Positions 1 through 5,751 of a DNA stretch of 5,751 nucleotides are shown here, one piece after another (the first letter of the stretch is position 1; each line of letters begins with the position of its first letter). This DNA comes from Pseudomonadota bacterium. GTDB lineage: Bacteria > Myxococcota > Myxococcia > Myxococcales > Anaeromyxobacteraceae. Below the pieces are notes generated by a model. It worked only from the letters and a program-made list of their open reading frames with translations, ran no database searches and was not told the origin of the DNA. The stretch spans positions 1-5,751 of the forward strand of contig JAEZXM010000095.1 in assembly GCA_023419875.1 (NCBI GenBank). Direction: 5' to 3'. The position numbers were made by a program, and so were the translations under genes.

Positions 1-510
1 GATCCGTACTACCAGAAGTTCGGCGGCGGGCTCCGGATCGCCTACAGCCTTCAGGACAGCTTCGCGATCGCGGTCCGCGGGACGTACTTCACCCCGCTGC
101 GCCGCGAGGCCGTGCGCGAGGGGAAGCTCGCCTTCCAGAGTCAGCTCCTGAGCTCGCAGCTCTACGGGCTCGCCATGGTCAACGGGGTGTGGTCGCCGAT
201 CTACGGCAAGGCGTCCTACCTCAACAAGAACATCATCCACTTCGACCTGTACCTCTCGGCCGGCTTCGGTTTGGCCTGGACCGCCACCAGCCTCGCGCCG
301 CGCAACGAGGGGCCGCACTTCGCCGGCGACCTGGGCGGCGGCGTGCGGTTCTACCCGAAGGAATGGCTGGCCTTCGAGCTGGGAATGAACGCCACGCTCT
401 ATCCGGACCAGCCGAGCAGGGCCGTCCCGGGAACCCTCCAGAAGGTGTTCGTGGCCAACGTGGGGTTCTCGTTCTTCTTCCCGACTACCTTCGAGTACGA
501 GCAGCCATGA
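1..510 (+). CDS. gltA: Outer-membrane beta-barrel protein, GltA-like, C-terminal part (5' end missing)
   Basis: The reading frame is open from base 1 to the TGA at 508-510, giving 169 residues with no start or signal peptide in the window. The protein alternates hydrophobic and polar residues with many Gly, Tyr, Phe and Trp, as expected for amphipathic strands of an outer-membrane barrel. Strand-like segments include FGGGLRIAYSL, WSPIYGK followed by HFDLYLSAGFGLAW, GGGVRFYPKEW and a last strand VANVGFSFFF. The block W-S-P-I-Y-G-K...HFD recurs in the next gene (W-A-P-V-Y-G-K...HFD), so the two are paralogues of the myxobacterial outer-membrane barrel family. By position before a second barrel and TPR genes it matches GltA of the Myxococcus gliding machinery, an inferred role in the outer-membrane platform. 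The barrel assignment is firmer than the gene name; it could be an uncharacterised member of the same family. The last four bases overlap the next start. Confidence 0.8.
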   Translation, partial: DPYYQKFGGGLRIAYSLQDSFAIAVRGTYFTPLRREAVREGKLAFQSQLLSSQLYGLAMVNGVWSPIYGKASYLNKNIIHFDLYLSAGFGLAWTATSLAPRNEGPHFAGDLGGGVRFYPKEWLAFELGMNATLYPDQPSRAVPGTLQKVFVANVGFSFFFPTTFEYEQP

Positions 511-1301
511 CGCGCGCGCGCACCTCTTCGTCCTGCCGTTGCCGGGCCGCCTGCGCGACAGGGCTGCTGCTCGTCCTCGCTCTTCTCGCCGTCCCCGCGG
601 CCCCCCGAGCGCAGAGCAAGTCCGACGCCTTCGCGGGCAAGATCCCGCCGGTCTCGGCGGCCCTCTACCGCAAGGCGGGGCGCTTCGAGCTGTCGCTCTC
701 CGGGAACCTCTCGGTCAACGACGCCTTCTACTCGAAGTACTTCGGCGGCCTGAAGCTCGGCTACCACTTCACCGAGACGCTCTCCGCGACGGCCTATGGC
801 GCGATGGGCATCAACACCAAGGCCGGCTCGGCCCAGGTCTGCCCGTCCGGCGAAGGCTGCCACCCCGCCGACCGCGTTCAGATGTGGCAAGTGCCGGGGA
901 GCATCAAGCTCATGGCCGGCGTCGAGGGCGCGTGGGCTCCGGTGTACGGGAAGCTCAACCTCTTCTCCGAGCAGGTGGCCCACTTCGACCTCGCGGTCAT
1001 CCTCGGCGCGGACTGGATCACCCACCAGCGGGTGCTCTCGCGCGTGGACGCCGAGGAGCTTGCGCCCACCGGCGGAACCCCGGGGACGGAATCCACCATC
1101 GGTGGACACGTGGGGCTCGGCGTCCGGATCTTCTTCAGCGAGTGGGTCGCGATGCGCCTCGAGTTCCGCGACTACGTCTACATGGTGGACGTCCCGAACC
1201 TCCGGGATGGAGGCGGCGCCAAGCGAGACATGCAGCACCAGCTCTTCACCGAGATCGGCCTCTCGGTCTTCCTCCCCATGCGCAACCGTCCGGTGCAGTG
1301 A
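507..1301 (+). CDS. gltB: Outer-membrane beta-barrel protein, GltB-like
   Basis: The gene encodes 264 residues. The ATG at 507 overlaps the upstream stop (ATGA), which suggests translational coupling; no strong ribosome binding site precedes it. Residues 1-35 look like a Sec signal peptide: Arg-containing n-region, hydrophobic core GLLLVLALLAV at about 19-29, cleavage somewhere around 31-36. The mature part is a predicted barrel: FGGLKLGYHF (79-88), SATAYGAMGI (93-102), IKLMAGVEGAWAPVYGK (133-149), HFDLAVILGADW (159-170), GLGVRIFFSEW (203-213), MRLEFRDYVYM (216-226) and a terminal strand FTEIGLSVFL (247-256). The same blocks occur in the preceding gene, so the pair arose by duplication. A loop carries Cys112 and Cys118, which could form a disulfide once exported. 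The inferred role is an outer-membrane component of the Glt gliding complex that holds the periplasmic TPR proteins. The symbol rests on family type and gene order, not on an alignment. Confidence 0.8.
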   Translation: MTRARTSSSCRCRAACATGLLLVLALLAVPAAPRAQSKSDAFAGKIPPVSAALYRKAGRFELSLSGNLSVNDAFYSKYFGGLKLGYHFTETLSATAYGAMGINTKAGSAQVCPSGEGCHPADRVQMWQVPGSIKLMAGVEGAWAPVYGKLNLFSEQVAHFDLAVILGADWITHQRVLSRVDAEELAPTGGTPGTESTIGGHVGLGVRIFFSEWVAMRLEFRDYVYMVDVPNLRDGGGAKRDMQHQLFTEIGLSVFLPMRNRPVQ

Positions 1302-1302
1302 C

Positions 1303-3348
1303 ATGGCAACCGCGATCCCCGCCCGCCCGCGAACCTTCCTCGCCGCCCCCCAGGGGGCCCCACGTGTGGTGGCGGCTTCGCCGCGGCGGATGGGCCTCGC
1401 CCTCCGGGTCGCGGCGGTGCTGGCCTCGGTCGCGTGCCTCATGATCGCGCCGGCCGCGCACGCGCAGCTCGGCATCGATCTGTCCGAAGACCCGCCGCCC
1501 GCGAAGACGAAGAAGGCGGCACCGAAGAAGTCGACAACCAGGAAGAAGCCCGCTCCTTCGAAGAAGCTCCCGAGAAAGCCCGCCGAGTCGCCGGCGCCAC
1601 CGCCCGCCGCCCCGGCCCCGGCCCCACAGGGCGAGCTCCCCGCGCTCGACGTCTCGAAGCCGCCGCCGCCTCCCGCGCAGAAGCCGCCTCCTGCGCAGCG
1701 GCCCGCCGCGCCGGGCAAGTCCCTCGGCCTGGAGCTGGGCAAGGCGGCGACCGGCGTCGCCAGGGAGAAGCTCGACGCCGCCAAGAAGCTCCTCGACTCC
1801 GGACAGGCGCAGAAGGCCGCGCTCGCCTTCGACGAGATCCTGGCCGAACCCAAGCTCGCCTCCGCCCATGACGAGGCGCGCTACCAGCTCGGGAAGGCGC
1901 TCTTCAAGCTCGGCCTGCCCCACGCGGCGCTCTCGACCTTCGACGAGGTGCTCGACCGCGGACCGCAGGGGACGCGCTACTACGGCTCGGCCCTGGAGTG
2001 GCTCTTCTCGGTGGGGAGCCGTCTCAAGAACGAGCAGCCGCTGCTCTCGCGCGTGGCGCGCCACGCGCGAGAGTCGTTCCCGCCGGGCTACGAGGACCGG
2101 TTCCACTTCCTGCTCGCGAAGTACGAGTTCGAGCGCGGCCGCGCGCTCGCCGACGCGGGCCGCGTGGGCGAGGCCTCCGCCGCCTGGGACGACGCGGCCC
2201 GTTTGGCCTCGCTCGTCCGCGAGCAGGCGGGCGCGGTCGAGGCCAAGGCCGGCGATGCGCCGGCGGCGCAGGAGGGCGACCTCTACGCGCGTGCCCGGTT
2301 CGTGGACGGCCTGGTGCGGTACGCGAAGGGCGACGACGCCGGCGCCAGCGAGGCCTTCAAGGACGTGGTGCGGCTCACCAACCCCAAGCGCGCCCGGCGC
2401 GTCGACCCCACGGTGCGCGAGCTCGCCTTCCTCCAGCTCGCCCGCATCCACTACCAGAACCGCCAGAACCGGTACGCCATCTTCTATTACGACAAGATGC
2501 CGTGGGGCGGGCAGAGCTGGCTTCAGGGGCTCTGGGAGGAGTCGTACGCGTACTACCGGATCGGCGACTACGAGAAGACGCTCGGAAACCTCCTCACCCT
2601 CCAGTCGCCGTACTTCCAGGACGAGTACTTCCCCGAGTCCTACGTCCTCAAGGCCATCGTCTATTACGAGAACTGCCGGTACCCCGAGGCGCGGCTCGTG
2701 CTCGAGACCCTCACCGGGATCTACGAGCCGGTCTTCGACGAGCTGAACCGCATCACCTCCACCCAGCAGACGAGCGCGGCCTACTACGACGTGGTCGGCC
2801 TCGCCCATCCGGCCAGCTCGGCGGTGGGACGCAAGATCCGCAAGCTCGCCTTCACCGACGAGAACGTGCGGCGCCTGGTCGAGTCGGTGAAGGAGATCGA
2901 GCACGAGCTGGACGTGGGTCTGGGCGAGCGCGGCCGCGGGCTCCGCGACACGATGCTCGGCCGCCGCCTCCAGGTGCAGCTCACCGCGGAGAAGTCGGCG
3001 CTCGTGGCCGAGGCCGGGGCGCGGACCAAGGCGACGCTGGAATACGAGCGCGACGCGCTCCGGACGCTGCTGGCTCAGGCGCTGCGGATCCAGATCGAGG
3101 TCTCGCGCAAGGAACGGGAGGCCCTCGAGGGCTCGCTCGCGGCCGGGTACCAGGTGGACGTCGTCCGCGACCTCAAGTTCTCCTACGCGGTCTCGGACGA
3201 GCACCTCTACTGGCCGTACGAGGGCGAGTTCTGGCGCGACGAGCTGGGGACCTTCTCGTACACGCTCACCAAGGGTTGCAAGGACCGGTTGCCGGGCTCG
3301 CAGCAGAAGGCCGAGACGGTCCGCGCCGAGCCCGCGGCGGGCCAGTGA
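1303..3348 (+). CDS. gltC: Periplasmic TPR protein, GltC-like gliding motility component
   Basis: From the ATG one base after the previous stop the product is 681 residues. A Sec signal peptide sits at about residues 30-54 (MGLALRVAAVL...AHA, cut before Gln55). This leaves a 29-residue extra n-region, so GTG 1366 or 1369, or ATG 1390, may be the true start. Residues 63-140 are a Pro/Ala/Lys-rich linker. About eight TPR-like helical pairs follow, near 153-186, 187-220, 227-256, 265-300, 325-360, 371-398, 405-436 and 443-476, rich in Tyr and Leu/Ala. Residues 520-612 are charged and helical, possibly coiled coil. The C-terminal block 636-653 is aromatic (YWPYEGEFWRDELG) and precedes Cys659. TPR arrays are protein-docking scaffolds; exported ones next to outer-membrane barrels fit GltC, which in Myxococcus works with GltA and GltB at the outer membrane. 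No enzymatic motif is seen. The fold and export are well supported; the gltC name is an inference from layout and size. A 30-bp palindrome lies in codons 248-257. Confidence 0.8.
   Translation: MATAIPARPRTFLAAPQGAPRVVAASPRRMGLALRVAAVLASVACLMIAPAAHAQLGIDLSEDPPPAKTKKAAPKKSTTRKKPAPSKKLPRKPAESPAPPPAAPAPAPQGELPALDVSKPPPPPAQKPPPAQRPAAPGKSLGLELGKAATGVAREKLDAAKKLLDSGQAQKAALAFDEILAEPKLASAHDEARYQLGKALFKLGLPHAALSTFDEVLDRGPQGTRYYGSALEWLFSVGSRLKNEQPLLSRVARHARESFPPGYEDRFHFLLAKYEFERGRALADAGRVGEASAAWDDAARLASLVREQAGAVEAKAGDAPAAQEGDLYARARFVDGLVRYAKGDDAGASEAFKDVVRLTNPKRARRVDPTVRELAFLQLARIHYQNRQNRYAIFYYDKMPWGGQSWLQGLWEESYAYYRIGDYEKTLGNLLTLQSPYFQDEYFPESYVLKAIVYYENCRYPEARLVLETLTGIYEPVFDELNRITSTQQTSAAYYDVVGLAHPASSAVGRKIRKLAFTDENVRRLVESVKEIEHELDVGLGERGRGLRDTMLGRRLQVQLTAEKSALVAEAGARTKATLEYERDALRTLLAQALRIQIEVSRKEREALEGSLAAGYQVDVVRDLKFSYAVSDEHLYWPYEGEFWRDELGTFSYTLTKGCKDRLPGSQQKAETVRAEPAAGQ
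1345..1358 (+). repeat. Short GC hairpin in the gltB-gltC junction region
   Basis: GCCCCC (1345-1350) and GGGGGC (1353-1358) are exact inverted repeats separated by two bases. In RNA the innermost pair would open to give a four-base loop and a five-pair GC stem. It sits between the two main candidate starts of the gltC-like gene and covers the AGGGGG run. There is no T tract, so it is not an intrinsic terminator. It may affect initiation, or be a by-product of base composition. Confidence 0.35.
1352..1357 (+). promoter_or_regulatory. Possible ribosome binding site for an alternative gltC-like start
   Basis: The purine run AGGGGG lies 8 bases before an in-frame GTG at 1366 (a second GTG follows at 1369). 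No comparable site precedes ATG 1303 or ATG 1390. A start at 1366 would give a signal peptide with a short n-region (VVAASPRR then the hydrophobic core), a more usual shape than the 29-residue extension from 1303. The G run can also pair with the C run at 1346-1350, so the site may be partly hidden in mRNA. This is suggestive only. Confidence 0.3.
2044..2073. repeat. Perfect 30-bp palindrome inside the gltC-like gene
   Basis: Bases 2044-2058 are the exact reverse complement of 2059-2073, with no spacer and GGCGCGCC at the centre. The symmetry stops at the flanks (G2043 against T2074). It spans exactly codons 248-257 in frame, so both strands read LSRVARHARE. In RNA it could fold into a stem of about 13 pairs with a 4-base loop; in DNA it is a candidate two-fold symmetric protein site. 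No T run follows, so it is not a typical terminator. It falls in a helix of the TPR domain, and whether it has a DNA-level role is unknown. Confidence 0.85.
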
Positions 3349-3351
3349 GGA
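3346..3351 (+). promoter_or_regulatory. Ribosome binding site deciding the GTG start of the gltD-like gene
   Basis: TGAGGA overlaps the stop codon of the preceding gene and ends 8 bases before GTG 3360. It is the best Shine-Dalgarno match at any junction in the window. It supports GTG 3360 over the in-frame GTG at 3393, which would cut off the Arg-containing n-region of the signal peptide. The stop/site overlap suggests that ribosomes finishing the upstream gene re-initiate here. Confidence 0.6.
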
Positions 3352-3359
3352 CACCGAAC

Positions 3360-5751
3360 GTGAAGGGCACCGCGACACGCCGTCGGGCCGGGGTGTCCGT
3401 GCGGCCGCTCGCGGCCGCGCTCGCGGCCGCGTGCCTCGCGGCCGGGTCCGCGGTGGGCGCGGAGCCGCCGCGCAGACCGCCGGCGGCCGCGGCCAAGGAG
3501 GCGGATCTCGGCGCGAAGCGGTCGGCCGCCCCGGACGCCTCGCTGGGCGGGACCCTCGCGGCCAAGAAGCCCGCCGCCGGCGCTGCCGGGCCGACCCTCG
3601 ACTTCGCCACCTTCCGGCGCGGGGTCGAGGTGAACATCTCGGGCAAGCGGCGCGAGGAGATCGCCGGGCTCCAGAAGCTCATCAAGCTCGGAGGCGGCAA
3701 CAGCGAGGACACGCCGCAGTGGTACTTCCGGCTGGCGGAGCTCTTCTGGGAGGAGTCCCAGTACTACTTCTTCGAGGCCAACCGGCGCGACGACCGGCTC
3801 ATCGAGCTCGGCACGCGCGGCGACCCCGCCGAGATCGACCGCCTCACGGCCGAGAAGCGCGCGCTCGACGGCGAGCAGAAGAAGCTGCAGGAGCAGGCGG
3901 TCGCGCTCTACAAGGCCATCATCCAGCGCTACCCGAAGTACCCGCGTCTCGACGAGGTGCTCTACTTCCTCGCCCAGAACCTCCAGAAGCGAAACCGGAT
4001 GGACCCGGAGGCGATGAAGGCCTACCGGGCCCTCATCCGCCACTACCCGCAGTCGCGCTTCGTCCCGGACAGCTGGATGGCGTTCGGCGAGTTCTACTTC
4101 GAGATCGCCAACAAGAGCGATCGGCCCAAGAACCTGGGCCGGGCGCTCGAGGCGTACCGCAAGGCGGCGGAGTACCAGGAGAGCTCGGTCTACGGGTACG
4201 CCCTCTACAAGCAGGGCTGGGTCCACTACAACCTCGGGAACTGGAGCGAGGCGCTCGAGCTCTTCCGCGCCGTGATCTTCTTCGGCGAGATGCCCACCAC
4301 CACCGTGGCCCAGGACCGGAAGCTCGCCCTGGTGCGCGAGGCGCGGAAGGACTTCGTCCGCACCTACAGCCACGTCGGCTCCGCCGAGCGGGCGTACGAC
4401 GAGTTCCGCCGGGTCGGCGGCGAGACCGGCTGGTGGGACATGCTGAAGTCGCTCGCCAACCTCTACTACGACGAGGGGAAGGACCGGGATGCGGTGCTGG
4501 TCTACGCCCGGCTCATCCGCGAGCGGCCGCTCTCGGTCGAGGCGCCGTTCTTCCAGTCGCACATCGTGACCTGCGCCGCGCGCATGGGCCGCAAGGACGC
4601 GGCGGTGGCGCAGGCCCGGGTGTTCGTGAAGATGCTCCAGAAGGTGGAGGCCTCGCCGGAGGGCAAGGACCCGAAGAACGCCAAGGCCATCGCCGACGCC
4701 CGGGCCGACGCCGAGCGGACCCTCCGCATCCTCGCGGTCCAGTATCACAACGAGTGGAAGAAGACGCGCGACGAGCCGGTGGCCGGCTTCGCCGCGGAGG
4801 TCTACCGCGACTACCTCGAGGTCTTCCCGGGCGAGCCGCCGGCCTACGAGCTGCGGTTCTTCCATGCGGAGCTGCTCTACGCGCTCGCGAAGTTCCCGGA
4901 GGCCGGCGAGGAGTACGAGCGGGTGGCGCAGGCCGACCTCCAGGCGGTGGCGCAGGGGGCGAAGCCGGCGCGCTTCTTCAAGGACGCGCTCGAGAACGCC
5001 GTGTTCGCCTACGACGCGGTGGTGAAGAAGCTCGACGAGTCGGGGCAGAAGGTCCAGCCGGGCGCCGACGCGAAGAAGCGGATCCCCCTCGCGCCCGCGC
5101 GCAAGAAGCTGGTCGACTCCTGCGACCGGTATCTCCAGCACCAGCCCAAGGGCGACCGGTGGGTGGAGATCGCCTACAAGGCCGCGCGTCTTCACTATCA
5201 GCACAACGCTTTCGGCGAGGCGAGTGACCTCTTCACTCGCATCGCGCTCGATCACCCCGCCCACGAGCTGGCCGAGTACTCCGCCAACCTGGTGCTCGAC
5301 GCGTACAACCTGCTCGGCGACTGGCGCAACGTGAACGGCTGGGCGAAGCGGTTCTACGCCAACAAGGCTCTGGTGGATGCGCACCCGCGCCTCAAGGACG
5401 ACCTCACGCGGATCATCGAGGGGAGCGCGTTCAAGATCATCCAGGAGCGCGAGCAGGCGAAGGACTGGGAGGGCGCGAGCGACGAGTACCTTGCGTTCGC
5501 GCGCGACTGGCCGTCCTCGCAGTTCGCCGCCACCGCCCTGTACAACGCGGCGGTGAACCAGGTCCGCGCCGGCCGGCTCGACCGGGCGATGGAGATCCGC
5601 GACCGCTTCCTCCAGCGGCATCCTCGAGACAAGCGCGCGCCCGAGGTCCTCTTCGACAACGCCGAGGCGTTCGAGGCGCTGGGCGACTTCGCCGAGGCGG
5701 CGGTGCGGTACGAGCGGTACTTCGCCGGCTGGCGGGAGGCGGCGCGGCCCG
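3360..5751 (+). CDS. gltD: Large exported TPR protein, GltD/AgnA-like, N-terminal part (3' end missing)
   Basis: This frame stays open from GTG 3360 to the window end, giving 797 complete codons. The first in-frame ATG lies over 600 bases in, inside conserved sequence, so the start must be GTG. GTG 3360 is preceded by TGAGGA with suitable spacing. Residues 1-34 form a signal peptide (Arg cluster 7-9, core LAAALAAACLAAG at 17-29, cut after AVGA at 34). Residues 35-80 are Ala/Pro/Lys-rich. From residue 82 comes FRRGVEVNISGKRREEI, then LAELFWEESQYYFF, a pattern I associate with large myxobacterial TPR proteins. TPR-like pairs run from about 182 to the end; the clearest is near 278-306 (YALYKQGWVHYNLGNWSEAL). 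It lies 11 bases after the gltC-like gene, so both are probably co-transcribed and co-localise in the periplasm. In Myxococcus GltD (AgnA) is a large TPR protein of the gliding complex; the symbol is tentative. A lipoprotein alternative is weak because LAAAC lacks a proper lipobox. Confidence 0.78.
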   Translation, partial: MKGTATRRRAGVSVRPLAAALAAACLAAGSAVGAEPPRRPPAAAAKEADLGAKRSAAPDASLGGTLAAKKPAAGAAGPTLDFATFRRGVEVNISGKRREEIAGLQKLIKLGGGNSEDTPQWYFRLAELFWEESQYYFFEANRRDDRLIELGTRGDPAEIDRLTAEKRALDGEQKKLQEQAVALYKAIIQRYPKYPRLDEVLYFLAQNLQKRNRMDPEAMKAYRALIRHYPQSRFVPDSWMAFGEFYFEIANKSDRPKNLGRALEAYRKAAEYQESSVYGYALYKQGWVHYNLGNWSEALELFRAVIFFGEMPTTTVAQDRKLALVREARKDFVRTYSHVGSAERAYDEFRRVGGETGWWDMLKSLANLYYDEGKDRDAVLVYARLIRERPLSVEAPFFQSHIVTCAARMGRKDAAVAQARVFVKMLQKVEASPEGKDPKNAKAIADARADAERTLRILAVQYHNEWKKTRDEPVAGFAAEVYRDYLEVFPGEPPAYELRFFHAELLYALAKFPEAGEEYERVAQADLQAVAQGAKPARFFKDALENAVFAYDAVVKKLDESGQKVQPGADAKKRIPLAPARKKLVDSCDRYLQHQPKGDRWVEIAYKAARLHYQHNAFGEASDLFTRIALDHPAHELAEYSANLVLDAYNLLGDWRNVNGWAKRFYANKALVDAHPRLKDDLTRIIEGSAFKIIQEREQAKDWEGASDEYLAFARDWPSSQFAATALYNAAVNQVRAGRLDRAMEIRDRFLQRHPRDKRAPEVLFDNAEAFEALGDFAEAAVRYERYFAGWREAARP
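3401..3444 (+). repeat. Imperfect tandem GCGGCCGC repeats in a signal-peptide coding region
   Basis: GCGGCCGC occurs at 3401-3408, 3411-3418 and 3423-3430, with a degenerate fourth copy (GCGGCCG) at 3438-3444, separated by CTC-containing spacers. The array encodes the Leu/Ala hydrophobic core of the signal peptide (L-A-A-A-L-A-A-A-C-L-A-A-G). Another GCGGCCGC lies at 3483-3490. The unit could expand or contract by slippage, changing core length in steps that stay in frame if a 12-base unit is involved. Confidence 0.7.

Noticed and set aside
1092..1106. Inverted repeat TCCACC-ATC-GGTGGA in the gltB-like gene
   Set aside because: A 6-base stem is expected by chance in several kilobases and it lies within a well-supported strand-coding region with no T tract.
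1366..1464. Twin-arginine export signal for the gltC-like protein (SPRRMGLAL)
   Set aside because: The consensus S/T-R-R-x-F-L-K is not met, since a Pro precedes the Arg pair and the following residues do not fit. TPR periplasmic proteins normally use the Sec route.
399..1853. Long minus-strand open frame opposite the barrel and gltC-like genes
   Set aside because: Its translation is low-complexity Ala/Gly/Arg/Glu sequence with no family pattern, and it spans two gene junctions. The plus strand has coherent barrel and signal-peptide sequence there. High G+C suppresses stops on the opposite strand.
3121..3132. 12-base palindrome GCCCTCGAGGGC in the gltC-like gene
   Set aside because: This length is within chance expectation for GC-rich DNA and nothing else marks the site.
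1246..3378. Minus-strand open frame of about 710 codons opposite the gltC-like gene
   Set aside because: It is rich in Arg/Leu/Val/Glu typical of the reverse complement of GC-rich coding sequence, with no recognisable domain or ribosome binding site. The plus strand carries TPR repeats.
3360..3461. Lipoprotein signal in the gltD-like protein (LAAAC)
   Set aside because: The residue at -3 is Ala, not Leu/Val/Ile, and the hydrophobic stretch continues past the Cys to a good signal peptidase I site (AVGA then Glu), so an ordinary cleaved signal peptide is more likely.
3431..5227. Plus-strand open frame of about 598 codons in a different frame from the gltD-like gene
   Set aside because: The product is Arg/Gly/Pro-rich without structure, and it overlaps the convincing TPR frame that starts at 3360.
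3207..5621. Minus-strand open frame of about 804 codons opposite the gltD-like gene
   Set aside because: Same shadow composition; it covers the junction of two plus-strand genes and has no recognisable fold, whereas the plus frame shows a signal peptide and TPR repeats.

Overview
The window is one strand of densely packed, very GC-rich coding DNA (about 70% G+C by eye, third codon positions almost all G or C). It carries four consecutive plus-strand genes, and the first and last run off the ends. Gene junctions are a 4-base ATGA overlap (507-510), a 1-base gap (or 64-88 bases if a later start is used) and an 11-base gap, so this looks like part of a single operon. Base composition, GTG start use and the protein families point to a myxobacterium, most likely Anaeromyxobacter or a relative. 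That placement is inferred from style, not from a database match.

Layout: 1-510 is the C-terminal part of an outer-membrane beta-barrel protein. 507-1301 is a second, paralogous barrel with a signal peptide. 1303-3348 is a secreted protein with a Pro/Lys/Ala-rich linker, about eight TPR-like repeats, a helical region and an aromatic C-terminal motif. 3360-5751 is the start of a very large secreted TPR protein that begins with GTG and has no stop in the window. No RNA gene, mobile element, CRISPR array, terminator or long non-coding stretch is visible; the plus strand is coding almost throughout.

Two adjacent barrels followed by two exported TPR proteins resemble the Glt (adventurous gliding motility) cluster of Myxococcus xanthus, where GltA and GltB are outer-membrane barrels, GltC is a periplasmic TPR protein and GltD/AgnA is a large TPR protein. 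I use gltA-gltB-gltC-gltD as tentative names. In that model the TPR proteins form the periplasmic part of a trans-envelope complex and dock on the barrels, which face the surface and couple inner-membrane motor force to the substrate. The most unusual DNA-level features are a perfect 30-bp palindrome inside the gltC-like gene and a cluster of GCGGCCGC repeats in the signal-peptide region of the gltD-like gene.
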